Shown piece after piece: positions 7,761-18,856 of a DNA stretch of 23,955 nucleotides. This DNA comes from Catenaria anguillulae PL171 (Eukaryota; Blastocladiomycota; Blastocladiomycetes; Blastocladiales; Catenariaceae): contig MCFL01000341.1 in assembly GCA_002102555.1 (NCBI GenBank), positions 1-23,955 on the forward strand, in the 5' to 3' direction. Both the position numbers and the translations under genes were made by a program. Positions within the stretch are counted from its first letter, which is position 1. The number at the start of each line of letters is the position of its first letter. The notes beneath the pieces were generated by a model. The model was given only the letters and a program-made list of their open reading frames with translations. It had not been told where the DNA came from and ran no database searches.

Positions 7761-8861
7761 ATGTACTCTCGGCCCTCCATCATCACCTCGGCCCTGCACC
7801 GAGCCTCCTCGCTCACCGGGATCCCGAACGCATCGGCAGCTGCCTCGCCCATTCGCACGCCCACATCCGCTGCCACAGCCCTCTCGCTCGTCTACCAGTC
7901 GCGCATTGCCAACTACCGCCGCCACTCAACGTCCTCCTCTTCCTCAACCAATCGCGTCAAAATCGTCGAGGTGGGCCCACGCGACGGCCTTCAAAACGAA
8001 AAGCAAGTCATCCCAACCCCGACCAAGGTGGCCCTCATCAACCGGCTCGCCACCGAAGCCACGCTCTCGCACATTGAAGCCACAGCGTTTGTGTCTCCGA
8101 AATGGGTCCCGCAGATGGCAGACAATGCCGCCGTGCTCTCTTCCATCACGCGGGTTCCTGGAGTCACCTACTCTGTGCTGACGCCCAACGTCAAGGGCCT
8201 CGAGGGCGCCCTGCAAGCCGGCGTGGGTGAGGTGGCCATCTTTGGTGCGGCCAGTGAGGCGTTTTCGCGCAAAAACATCAACTGCTCGATTGAAGAGTCG
8301 CTGGCCAGGTTTCAAGACGTGATGCGCGTGGCCAAAGAACGCAACGTGCCTGTGCGCGGCTACGTCAGTTGCGTGCTCGGGTGCCCGTACGAGGGCAGTG
8401 TCAAGCCCGAAAAGGTGGCCGATGTGGCCGCAAAGTTGTTGGCCATGGGATGTCATGAAATTTCGTTGGGAGATACCATTGGCGTGGGCACACCCGGCGC
8501 CATGGCAAACATGCTCGATCATGTGCTTAAGGTGGTCCCTGTGCACCAAGTGGCCGTGCATTGCCACGATACCTATGGCCAGGCACTGGCCAATGTGCTT
8601 GTGGCACTGGAAAAGGGCGTGCGCACCGTGGATGCCAGTGTGGCGGGTCTCGGCGGGTGTCCGTATGCAAAGGGCGCATCGGGCAATGTGGCGACCGAGG
8701 ATGTCGTGTACATGTTGCATGGCATGGGGTATGAGACGGGCGTGGATTTGGGCAAGCTCGTCAAGATTGGCAACTGGATTTCCGCAGAGCTAGGCAGGGA
8801 AAATGGGAGCAAGGTTGGCAAGGCACTTGCGGGGGCGGGTGAGGGAAAGAGCAAGCTGTAA
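7761..8861 (+). CDS. HMGCL: Hydroxymethylglutaryl-CoA lyase, with mitochondrial leader and C-terminal SKL
   Basis: The enzyme cleaves HMG-CoA to acetyl-CoA and acetoacetate, the last step of leucine degradation. The single-exon product of 366 residues has a TIM barrel of the DRE-TIM type. Motifs are [16 protein letters not shown] (first strand, metal-binding Asp), [44 protein letters not shown], the metal-binding [12 protein letters not shown], and the signature [19 protein letters not shown] with catalytic Cys at about 300. The ATG at 7761 begins [18 protein letters not shown], a good mitochondrial presequence; an in-frame ATG at 7725 would add 12 residues. The protein ends KSKL, a canonical peroxisomal PTS1, comparable to the CKL of human HMGCL. 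It is head-to-head with MCCC1. Confidence 0.95.
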   Translation: MYSRPSIITSALHRASSLTGIPNASAAASPIRTPTSAATALSLVYQSRIANYRRHSTSSSSSTNRVKIVEVGPRDGLQNEKQVIPTPTKVALINRLATEATLSHIEATAFVSPKWVPQMADNAAVLSSITRVPGVTYSVLTPNVKGLEGALQAGVGEVAIFGAASEAFSRKNINCSIEESLARFQDVMRVAKERNVPVRGYVSCVLGCPYEGSVKPEKVADVAAKLLAMGCHEISLGDTIGVGTPGAMANMLDHVLKVVPVHQVAVHCHDTYGQALANVLVALEKGVRTVDASVAGLGGCPYAKGASGNVATEDVVYMLHGMGYETGVDLGKLVKIGNWISAELGRENGSKVGKALAGAGEGKSKL

Positions 8862-9069
8862 GCTTGTGAGAATGATTTGTGTGTGTCTACCAGTGTGAGC
8901 GCATGTTTTGCTTTTGCGGTTACATTCCCAAGTGCAGACATGAATTGCTTTGTATTGGGTTTCAATAACAAGTTCCGAATCGGAAGAAACGGTCAAGGGG
9001 GATATTCAAGCAAAATTCGCCACAAATCTGGCAAGCGGCGATAGTAGGTAGTGTAGCAAGGCATAGCAG
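8862..9069. other. Convergent 3' region after HMGCL
   Basis: This is a short intergenic stretch between HMGCL and the minus-strand unknown gene. No gene and no canonical AATAAA are seen on the plus strand. Confidence 0.4.
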
Positions 9070-11149
9070 TCACAACAGTTGCGCATCAGAGAAAGTGAAA
9101 GGGCCAACTTGACCCAAGAACGCTGTACGAGTGTAGGCACGACACAATACGAGTGAGCACAATCTAGAATCACCATGTGATTGCGTGCAGAAGGCTGTAA
9201 ACGAACCGAGACTCTCAATATTGACAACCTTGGGCGCCACTTCTATGACCATCGGCTCAAGTCTCGCACTCGAAGGCGGCGACGTCGACTGGCCATCGTT
9301 CCCATTGACCTCCTGCTGCTCGTCGTCATGCTCCGGCCCCTCATTGTCGCTTCCCTCGGCACCAGATCCAGCGCTGGCCTGATGGCGCGTACCGAGAAAC
9401 ACGAGCACAAGCGTTCCGACGAGCTTATTGATGGGAATGTTTAGGGTGCCGTGCGGATTGCATGTTTGCGGGAGACCGAGTTGGGTGACTGTCCACGGGG
9501 TCGGCAATCGCGGGGTTGATGGGGAAGACGGGCGGGTATCGGGCAGGAGAAATGGGGTATTGGGTGTCCGCATCGCGCGCAGTGTGGGGAGGTGATTGGC
9601 AATCAATGAGGAAATGGCTGTATGAGAATATGATGTTACAGTCAGATTGCTCGATATCGCGCCGAGTGCATATATCAACAGTACATTTCACAGGCACCAC
9701 GCTGGAAGCTGTCATCAAGAATGCCGTCGTTTTTGTATAGCGTGCGGCAAATGCTACAGTTTCCAGCAACACAGGTCGACCCTTGGAATCGGCATGAAAG
9801 ACAAGCGACGCAAATTGGGGAGTTTGGGTCACCGGCTCGCTTGTGGATGTGGCTGCTTGCGTCGCTGAATTTGCTAGACTTGCTGCCGTTGCGAGCCGGC
9901 GAGCTCGTGACGAAGTCCAGAGATATGAGTGCTGCCATTCCTCGCTAGCAGATCCAACCCAACCAATGTCAGCGACGCCAAAAGATGAGGGGGAAACACA
10001 TGCAAAGGACACAGTACCGAATCAACCATCCGTCTGCACCGACACATCTCAATGACACATTAATGACGGAGCCACCCAATTCCTTGATTCGCCGGCGAAA
10101 CTCTTGTCTAGCGTCATGCAACTGCATGCGCATCTGATGGCGCTCGCGGCGGGTCAGGCTTGTTGACGAGCCCGAGCGTGAGTTTATTTGCAACAGAAGG
10201 GCTACGAATCGCCAAAAGTGAGCGAGTGCGCACGCATGATGGGTGTTTAGCAACAAGCAAAGCTTGTACCCGACATGTCGTCCGACGTGCGCGCAGGCGA
10301 GGTATCCGTTCGCTGGCGAACCGGGTTCGACGAAGAACGCAGTGCGGAAGCCGCCGCTTGGACCTCGCGGTGGGTGGAGGTGGCAGCCTCTGCAGCCGAA
10401 GCGGAGGCGCCGGAGGTGGGAATCAAGGCGTTGCGACGCGAAATGAAGGCAGACGCGCGCATGGCACGTCGCAAGTTTACGAATCCAGATGGACCGCGCC
10501 GAAGGACAATGGAAGGTTCGATTTCGGGCTCGTTTGCTTCATAGACACGGTCGATTTCAAAGGTATCCGTTGTAGCGGAGCGAGACAATTCAGAATTCGC
10601 TGAGAAACCGTTTGTCGCGCCAGTGGAAGAACCAGGTGCTTCGGCAGGTTGCAGAGGCTGAGCCGAATCGCGCCGAGTGCCATGTAGTTGTTGCGGCAAC
10701 CTGTCGCGTCGCAGGGGATCAAAGTAAATGGCTCGACGAGGGATCTCCACGACAGAGGGAGAGTCAACGGAATTGGAGGCTTCGGGTGCGACAGGAGACG
10801 ACCGCATGTGGTGTGACGCGAAGAGGTTGTGCACGTCGGTGAGGTTGACGCCCGTCAGTGCATTTGTTGGATCTGGTGCCGGCTGATCTGCCGTCGCCGA
10901 GGTAGCAGGAGGAGAAGGGCGGATGGCGCCGAGGTGGCTCGAGAGCGCGAATGCAAGCGAGTCAATGACTGCGGGCGGTTCTCTGAAGGTGGCCAGGTTG
11001 GTTCTCGGCCGTGCATTTGCGGCGAGAACGGGATCCGCGTCGGCGCTGTCGTCCATGGCAGTGGACGCGGCACTTGGAATGTGAACAGCCGCGGGCCCGT
11101 GGGCTGTCGCGAAGGGTTGGGAAGGCGACAAGTGGGAGTGATTGCCCAT
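9070..11149 (-). CDS. Unrecognised multi-exon protein, largely disordered N-terminus
   Basis: I do not recognise this gene. The first exon (11149-10270, from MGNHSHLSPSQP) is open for 293 codons, rich in Ala, Ser, Pro and Arg, and mostly disordered in appearance. It ends TCGG before gtacaa. Exon 2 (about 10201-10068) joins in frame and encodes a basic, possibly helical segment, LTRRERHQMRMQLHDARQEF. Exon 3 probably starts at 9944 after ctgctag; the in-frame reading contains a Cys cluster (ICVACLSCRFQGSTC). A second open frame there (VFHADSKGRPVLLETVAF) also looks protein-like, so this exon is uncertain. The last exon starts near 9617 after catacag, has one possible membrane segment (NKLVGTLVLVFLGT) and an acidic stretch (EGSDNEGPEHDDEQQ), and is open to a stop at 9070. 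Glycine at position 2 allows, but does not prove, N-myristoylation. Confidence 0.45.
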
Positions 11150-11957
11150 TCTCTTTAGCTGCTTGATTGTCGTATGGCATAGATTCTGTTCGATTATCAA
11201 TTCCTGGCCAGTGATACATTTGAAGTGTCGGATTGAAAAGAATCGGCAGCCGATCGCTGATCAAATGTGATCACCATCGATAACCCACAATCATCCACTG
11301 TCAGGCAGAACTGGTCAGAAAATCAGCCGGTTTCTGAGCCAAGTGACTCCCATTCGCAAACACAATCCGCTGGTTTGGCCAACTCGGCCGTTGTCTTACC
11401 TAGCTCGAATGGCCAATGTGTGCCTTTTTCTGCTCACAGTACTAGTCTGTCAAGCCTGATGGCGACGACGGAATTGGCTGCTCTGGGTCTCTGGCCCGGC
11501 CCGCCGTGTGGGGAGCACGGTCACTGGGCAGAATGGTGAGCGAAATCATCAAGATTTCCACCAAGCAAGTGTGGCGGGCCGCACACCTCATGCAATGCAA
11601 GAAATCCATTACATAAGACCGACAGGCATCCCCCTTCTATAACCAACATACCAATGCCCATTTACCACATGCCAATCCGCCATTGAAGAGTCCTAGCCCC
11701 GAATCCGTGATCTTCCTCCAAGTCGAGTCCTGGCCTGTTCTTGAAACAACTCCTCCAATCCGTTGCTGTTCCCCAAGTCACCCTTTGCTTGAATCGCAAC
11801 CCGATCTTTAAAATTTCGCTCCGTCATAGCGGTGCATTGAAAGGCAAGAACGTCCAAGCGAGTCCTGCCACCAACTTCCAAAACTTCAACTCGCTCGCAC
11901 GAGTTGCCCGTACCCACTCATTCCCACATCCCCTTTCATCTCCCACGACATCCAACA
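11150..11957. promoter_or_regulatory. Divergent intergenic region between the unknown gene and the ABC transporter gene
   Basis: About 800 bases lie between the two start codons with no convincing coding sequence; short ORFs here have no recognisable features. A weak TATA-like stretch (tctataacc, about 11637-11645) faces the transporter. Confidence 0.35.
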
Positions 11958-14900
11958 ATGGTTCCCTTTTGCCCAAGCGGCCGGCCTCTGGTTCGTACTG
12001 ATATTTGAATCGTGTCTCAACGTTTCGAACTCTTGTGTGGTTTGTTTATTCACCTTCCTTCCCAATCAATCACAGTCTCTGACAGCCATAGACACTCCGG
12101 AAATCGATGTTGACGTCTGCTTCCACATGGGGTGCGTCGCCTTTCATATTTGCCCCGTTCCAGCCATCGGCCCGTCAGCAATGCTTATCCCGTCATGGTT
12201 TGTCCTTCGCCCCTGCAGAGTCGTCCTCCCGTGTATTTCTATTGTTTGCCTCGTCGCACTCGCCAACCGCGCTCGCTTTCTGGCCTGCGAACGTCCCGAC
12301 CTGCCGCTCGACATGCAAGCCATGGGGCGAGGCAAGTACTTTGCCAAACTGGCGTTATCTGGGCTCAACTTTGCCATCGGTGTTGCTTCATTTGTCACAT
12401 CGATCGCGTCGTCGCCATGGAAGGGAGCCATAGCAGTTCCATTTGGATCGCTTTTCGTTTTGGTTCCGCTTGGAATGGCTGTTTGTTTGCATCCGCTAGG
12501 TATGGTGCTTATTGTTCGAACGTGGGTTATCATGGCTCAATGATAGTGGACTCACGAGTTGCAAATCTTCTCCCGTGATTTTACTAGAGCACAAGCGCTC
12601 CCGTCGTGCAGCAACGTCGCTCTCCACATTCTACACGCTCTTTTTGCTCTCGCTCGCCGTCCATGTCCGCTCGCTCGCTCTCCTCAACACCACGCACTTG
12701 GCAGCTCTCGTCCCTACTTCGCTCCACCTTGGCCTCACCACTCTCCTCTTGCTTCTCGAAAACGCCTCAACCAAACCACACGACACTCGCCCGGCATACG
12801 CCATCCCGCGCTCGCAGCTCGAGCCGCCCGAAGCGTGCACGTCCTTCTTTGGCAAACTCTTCTTCACGTGGGTGTGGGACCTGCTGCACCGCGGCAACCA
12901 ATCCGTGCTCAAAGTGACCGACCTGTGGCGGCTGCCCGTCAACTTGGGCGCACGCCTCAACTGCGACCGGCTCGCGATTGCTTGGGACCATGAGCGCGCC
13001 AAGCGGCCCGGAAACCCGTCGCTGCTCAAGGCCATTTTTCGCGCATTTGGCGTCCGGTATGCGCTGATTGCCGTGCTCGCCATCATGCACGCCGGTATCA
13101 ATTTCCTCACGCCCGTGTTTGTTGAGTACTTTGTCGAGTACTTGACTTTGCGCGGGACGGAAAAGGCGAGATCGAGAGAGGAAGGGTTGGTCGTGGCCAT
13201 CTTGTTTCTTGTCCTCAACATGATAGAGACGGTCTTGTTCGGCCAAGGGTTCCACAATGTCTTTCTCGAGCAAGTCAGGATCAAGGCCGGATTGCAAAAC
13301 TTGGTATATCGCAAGGGAGTACGGGTACCGTCGATTGAGAGTGTGGGCGGGGGACAAGCCAGCAGTCCTGTCGAGGTGGTGGATGAAGATGCGCTCGGCG
13401 CCAAACGTATCGACACACCCACGCCCGACTCGGGCGACGGCGCAGGTGCAGGTGATGGAGGCGTCAAGTCGGAAATCCTCAACCTCGCCACGGTCGACAC
13501 ACAGTCCATTTCCAACGGCATCATGTCGCTGGCCGAAATGCTCACTGCGCCAATTGCCGTTGTCGTCGCCATGTACTTGTTATACCGCCAAGTCGGGTGG
13601 GCCATGATTGTGTCGCTCGTCATGCTGCTCGGATTCACGCCCTTTATGGCGTATTTCGCGGATCGCATGATGCATTACCGCACTCTGATGCTGACACAAA
13701 CCGACGCACGCATCAAGACCACAACCGAGACGCTCGCAAGCATCAAAACGCTCAAATTGTACGGGTGGACGCGCGTGATGGGCGATCGGATTCTCGGGTT
13801 CCGCAACGAAGAGCTCAAGCATCTCAAGTCGATGCAGTGGGTCATGGCCTGGCAGATTGTGTTGAGCTTTGTGATGCCGACGATCGCAACGGCAGGCACG
13901 CTCGCTGTTGCCGCCCTCACGAGCGAGTCAAACAGTTTGACGTCGGCCAGGTTGTTCGTGGTTCTCTCCGTCATGCGGATGCTCAATCAACCTCTAGAGG
14001 CACTCGTGTGGGGTTGGAACCCCGTGGTCGAGGCATATGTGTCTCAGGGCCGGATTCGCCGCTTCTTGCTGGCCAAGGACTTGGATGTGTATGTGGAGCG
14101 CGTTCGAGATGATGACCTGCCCGAGGAAAAGGGCGATGGTGCAGGATTGAGTGTCCACGTTTCCAACGCCAAGTTTGCCTTTTCTGGCACGACCGAGGTG
14201 CTCGACATTGCCGACCTTCGCATCGAGCGCGGCACATTGACTGCCGTGATTGGATCCGTTGGTGCGGGGAAGACGGCCTTGGTCCAAGCCATCCTCGGCG
14301 AAATGGTCAAGCTGAACGCCGACGGCCGCGTGCGTGTGTTTGGTCCGCTGGGGATTGCGTACGTCCCACAGCACCCGTGGGTCCTCAACACGACCGTCAA
14401 AAACAATGTCTTGTTTGGGTTGCCCATGGACAAGGAAGTTTACCATCAAGTGATTGAGGCGTGCGCGTTGGGACGCGACTTGGACGTGTTGGAAAAGGGC
14501 GACGAGACATTGATAGGCGAGCGCGGGATTGCCTTGTCTGGAGGGCAAAGGGCGAGGGTAAGTGTGGCACGCGCCACGTATGCTGCGCTTGTGGGAAACA
14601 TGGATTTGGTCATCATGGACGATCCGCTTTCTGCTGTACGTCCACTCAGTTTGTTGCTCCTCTCATGCACACAGTGTTTTTCGTATGTACTCACATCGGA
14701 TCTTGATTGCGGTTTTCCATACCTACTAGGTGGATGCACATGTGGACCGGCACATGTTCAATTCGGTCTTCCATCCGAAATCGGGCCTGCTGCGCCGCAA
14801 AACCGTCCTGCTCGTGACCCACGCCATTCACCACCTTTCCGACGTGGACCGCATCTTGCTTCTCGACAATGGCCGCATTGCCGAGCAGGGCTCGTACGCG

Positions 14901-17384
14901 CAACTCATGACCTTGTCTGGCGACCAGGGCCGCGTGGCCAAGATGGTTTACGATTACATGTCCAAGCGCGTGTCGGATTCGGATTCGGATGTGGCGGCCG
15001 ATACAGTGCCTGCGGCAGCAGACCCAGACATGTCGGTGACACTGCTCCATGGTGGTAGTGGAGACGAGGACGAGATCCAGATTGCTGGGCACCGCCAAGA
15101 CATCATACTAAGTGGACGCAACAGTCCGCAAGACGACACTGGCGCGGTCGCTGACGAGACGGTCGTCAACCTGGACGAGAACCCGCTGCTCAATTCGCCT
15201 TCAAAAGCCACCGCTGCCGCCGCGGACATTTTGCGCCGCCGTTCGCGCACCGTGTCGGTGCACTCACTCGCCGACGAGCTCGACTACTACAAGGACGTCG
15301 ACCTGCTTGCCGCCGGCGCCGACCTGGACGACGAGTATGGCGGCGATGCCGACGCCAACAACCACCTCGAGGAAAAGAAGACGGGGAGCGTGTCTTGGCG
15401 TGTGTACTGGCAATACATCAAGTACTGCGGGATCGGAAACGTGGTCTTTGTGGTGCTGACGTGTTTTATCGGCACGGCCATTGGTATCGTCGTCACATAC
15501 TGGCTGGCGGCGTGGGGCAGCGCGTCGGATCGCGGTGAGGACCGGACAGCGTACTACTTGGCGATTTACGTGACCATTGTGCTAAGCAATGGGCTGCTCA
15601 ATGGCGTGAGTATCGCCTATTCCATGACCGTGTCGGCAATCCAAGGTGCGCGTGCAACCATGCAATCGGTCCTCGACCGCGTCCTTCGTGCGCCCATGTC
15701 GTTCCATTCCACAACCACTTCGGGCAAGATTATCAATCGCTTTTCGTCCGACCAAAACCGTGTCGATTCCGAAATTCCCGAAATTTGGGATCATGGGCTG
15801 TGGATCTTCATGCACACTGCGTTTGTCGTTGTGACCATCTTGATTGCGGCACCGTGGTTCATTGTGGTGTTGGTTCCGACCTCGCTCGTGTTTTTCGGGA
15901 TCCAAAAGCTGTACCTCAACGTTTCGCGCGAAGTGCAGCGCATGTCGTTGATTTTGGCGGCGCCGGTGTATTCGCACTTTAGCGAGACGGTCAGCGGCCT
16001 GGCATGCGTGCGTGCATTTGGCCATGTGCATCGGTTTTCGATTGAGGGTGAGAAAAAGTTTGATGCCGCGTCGGGTGGTGCATACAACTTGGTGAGTCTC
16101 TTTTTTATATTTTTGTTGCGCATTGATTTCCTCCCGCTAACCTGCAGACTTCATCGTGTTTCAAATAGGCATCGGTACAACGTTGGCTCTTTGTCGCACT
16201 TCAAATCCTTGGCAACGTCATTGTCACTGCCATCACCCTCTTTGCCGTGCTGTACCCTCATGTCGACTCGGGCTACATGTCAGTTGCCCTCAACTACTCT
16301 TTTGACATCACGTACTTGCTCTCGCTTGCCATTCGTCTTTACGGCCAGCTCGAAAACGCCATCATTTCCGTCGAGCGCCTCAAGGAATACTCGCAGCTCC
16401 CGTCGGAAGCCGATGAGGAAACCCCTCTGGCAGCCCAGTTGTCGCCAAGTTGGCCGCAGGAAGGTCGCATCGAGTTCAAGAATTACTCGACGCGCTACCG
16501 CGAAGGATTGCCTCTCGTACTTGATGGCGTGAACGTGGTGATTGAGCCGGGTGCGAAAGTGGGCATTGTGGGCCGCACTGGTAGCGGTAAAAGTACCCTT
16601 GTGATGAGTGCGTTCCGTTTGATTGAGGGTGTGAGCGGGTCGATTGAAGTGGATAGAGTCGACGTGAGTACGCTTGGGTTGCACGACTTGAGGACGAGGT
16701 TGACCGTGTTACCACAGGACCCGTGCGTCTTTTCCATTCCTTTTTTTTTGTACTGGTGCATTGCCGGATCGCTAACGTGCGTGCTGTGATGTGCACAGAG
16801 TCTTGTTTGATGCAACCGTTCGCGAAAATCTCGACCCAGAACATGTGCACGACGACGCTGCCCTGTGGTCTGCGCTTGACGGCGCACACCTTGGCCATTT
16901 TATCCGTGACAAGCTCGAAGCAGGTCTGGACTCGCCACTTGCTCCCAACTCGCTCTCGGCTGGCCAAGCTCAACTCCTTTGTCTCGCGCGCGCTTTGCTG
17001 CGCAAGTCCAAAGTGCTCATTTTGGATGAAGCAAGTTCGTCCGTGGATCATGCAACAGACGAGATTGTCCAGTCGACGATTCGCCGCGAGTTTGCGCAGT
17101 GTACCGTCATGACGATTGCCCACCGGATTGGCACCATCATGGATGCGGACAAGATCCTTGTTCTTGACTGCGGGCAGGTGGTTGAATATGACTCGCCAGC
17201 AAATTTGCTGGCTAATCCTGAGAGCGTGTTTTATACTTTAGCGGTGGAGAGCAAGCTGGTCGGCAAGTCGGGCGAGGTTATTGAGAATGAGAGCATGAGC
17301 AGTCATGTGGACGGTCAGTCTCCTACGCATGGACAAGAAGATGTCATGGAAGCGACCATGGTGGCTGCTGGTGAGGAAGTGTAA
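11958..17384 (+). CDS. ABCC/MRP-family ABC transporter, full length with TMD0
   Basis: ABCC pumps export glutathione, glucuronide or metal-thiol conjugates at the vacuole or plasma membrane; the substrate here is unknown. Six exons (11958-11990, 12076-12499, 12588-14635, 14730-16091, 16169-16722, 16799-17384) give 1668 residues. The layout is TMD0 with about five hydrophobic segments (35-215), TMD1 (from about 290), NBD1, an acidic linker, TMD2 and NBD2. NBD1 has Walker A GSVGAGKTA (708-716), signature LSGGQRAR (802-809) and Walker B VIMDDPLSA-VD. NBD2 has Walker A GRTGSGKST (1424-1432), signature LSAGQ (1526-1530) and Walker B ILDEASSSVD with Glu at about 1551. NBD1 has Asp where NBD2 has the catalytic Glu, as is usual in ABCC proteins. 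The 11-codon first exon (MVPFCPSGRPL) resembles the FC...PL start of MRP proteins. The linker carries SDSDSDV and RRRSRTVSVHS, possible phosphorylation sites. Confidence 0.92.
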
Positions 17385-17599
17385 TGGTTGTGCGTTTTGG
17401 TTGTTGGTTTTGTCAATCGCATCCCCACATGTACTTCTTGCAAGAGGCATCAATCCTGTCTTCCATCCAATACAATGATTTTTCTGTTTCCTCATGCATG
17501 GTTCTCGCTGCGGATGCCATTCTTGTCCACGGTTGTCCAGTTTCTCTCTGAGAAGCTTGACTCGGATGATCAAAAGAACTTTGCAAAGGTAGCTCTCGA
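17385..17599. other. Intergenic region between the ABC transporter gene and tRNA-Ser
   Basis: This stretch contains the transporter 3' UTR and the tRNA upstream region. No gene or AATAAA is seen. Confidence 0.4.
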
Positions 17600-17682
17600 G
17601 GCAGGATGGCCGAGTGGTCTAAGGCGTTGGACTTGAAATCCAATGGGTTCTACCCGCGCAGGTTCAAACCCTGCTCCTGTCG
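17600..17682 (+). tRNA. tRNA-Ser, anticodon TGA
   Basis: This is an 83-base type II tRNA. The acceptor strands are GGCAGGA and TCCTGTC (one G-T pair) with discriminator G. The D arm contains GGCCGAGTGGTCTAAGGC. The anticodon stem TTGGA/TCCAA encloses CTTGAAA, anticodon TGA. The long variable arm is TGGGTTCTACCCGC and the T arm GCAGG-TTCAAAC-CCTGC. The long variable arm and G73 are serine identity features. There is no intron. Confidence 0.96.
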
Positions 17683-17693
17683 CATTAGATTTC

Positions 17694-17698
17694 TTTTT
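17694..17698 (+). terminator. Pol III T-run terminator of tRNA-Ser
   Basis: A TTTTT run lies 12 bases after the tRNA 3' end and is followed by more T-rich sequence. Confidence 0.6.
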
Positions 17699-18217
17699 CT
17701 TTCTTTCAGGCCATGCTTCTTCGACATAGCCGCCGAAGCGAGAGTTCTAAAACGTATTCGTCCGCGATTTTATAGTACATATGCTTTAGCACGATGCACG
17801 GATGGCAAAGTGTATGTGCCGTGTTTTCCTGGGGCTGTCAAAGTGGGCTGGGCGAGCACAGGAATGAAACGATCCATCAGTCGGAGGAGAATGCAGAGTG
17901 TATTTGAACCAGGATTGGCGAAACTAGAGAACAAAAAAAAGGATGAAAAACTAGATCGCTGAAGTGAATGAAGCGAGAAACCTAAGTCAAACGCCCACCT
18001 CCATCCTGGCGGCCCCATCCAGTCTCGGGCAAAAGCCCAAAAACACACAAAAAGAAAACAATTCGAGGGAATATGCTCAAACGGCGGCAAGGCCAACCGT
18101 TGGCAACGATAGTCGCTCATGGCGAAGCAGGTGAACAATGACAAGAAACACAAATGATACTATGTAAACAAATAGAAAAACAAAGTTCACACCTACACCC
18201 GTTCCCCGCACTACTAC
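17699..18217. other. Region without a clear gene; possible splice acceptor on the minus strand
   Basis: No convincing gene is seen. On the minus strand a long pyrimidine tract ending ttctctag lies near 17925 and could be the acceptor for a 3' exon (about 17770-17925) of the ORF at 18218-18514. That would need an intron near 300 bases, longer than any other in this window, so the link is weak. Confidence 0.3.
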
Positions 18218-18514
18218 TCACCACGCTTCTGCATCGCCGAGAATCGTGCCCAACACCCTTGCGTCTGCATCCGCTCGTGTGTTTGCACCTCGTAAAGTCG
18301 GGCGATTCCCGTCGGTGTGGGCGACCATCGGTTGTCGGCAGCCCGGACAGTAGCCGCTTTCGAGGCGAGCCAGGTCGGTGATGCGCTGGCCGCGCGCTGC
18401 TTGCTGGTGATGTTGCGTAAATTGGTCCCGTTGCGCAGGAAGCACATTTTGACGAGGGGCGATTTCGGCCAATCGTACGCAGTGGTACGATCCATCAGTC
18501 GGATAAGTCGGCAT
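18218..18514 (-). CDS. Possible exon of an unrecognised small protein
   Basis: A 98-codon ORF begins MPTYPTDGSYHC and contains one CxxC pair (SGYCPGCRQP) but no recognised domain. A strong donor-like gtgagt overlaps its end near 18226, so it may be an exon whose next part lies further left. An overlapping minus-strand frame (18214-18495, MDRTTAYDWPKSP) is equally open and has similar base composition, so the choice of frame is uncertain. It carries one copy of a 17-base sequence repeated at about 17870. Confidence 0.25.
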   Translation of the reverse strand: MPTYPTDGSYHCVRLAEIAPRQNVLPAQRDQFTQHHQQAARGQRITDLARLESGYCPGCRQPMVAHTDGNRPTLRGANTRADADARVLGTILGDAEAW

Positions 18515-18856
18515 GGAGAGCCAGGTCGTTCTGCTTGATCAACAGATGTGAGACATGATCATGACCGCAGCTCAAGAAGATTCGCAATTCAGAGTTTCAG
18601 TTCAGTTGCTGTGACGGCAGACTGTACAAGGCACACCAGTCATCGTCTTTGATAAAGCCGAAGAGTATGGCCCAGTGACGTGGTCCAACGTGGGTTTAGC
18701 TCTGGCTGCCTGCTTCAATGCAGACAACCATACAAAAGGACGGAAGAAGCCGCTACCATTCGTTCGGATAAATAGCGTATGGCATCCCAGCTGCCTTTTG
18801 AGACTGAATCAACGGGGCCTTTCCACGTATAGATCGATAGACAGCAGACTCCAATC
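18515..18856 (+). promoter_or_regulatory. Upstream region of the mucin-like gene
   Basis: No gene is seen. An AT-rich GATAAATAG at about 18767-18775 lies 80-90 bases before the ATG and is a possible TATA element. A TGACGTGG motif occurs near 18676. Confidence 0.3.

Noticed and set aside
6976-8181. 401-codon plus-strand ORF spanning the MCCC1 start, the promoter region and the HMGCL start
   Set aside because: It crosses two real genes in wrong frames and is Ser/Arg/Pro-rich without any domain.
10247-11200. Extension of the unknown gene's first exon to an earlier start at 11200
   Set aside because: The added 17 residues lack any feature; the ATG at 11149 is the more natural start, although the earlier one cannot be excluded.
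17606-17962. 118-codon plus-strand ORF
   Set aside because: It begins inside tRNA-Ser and has no coding features.
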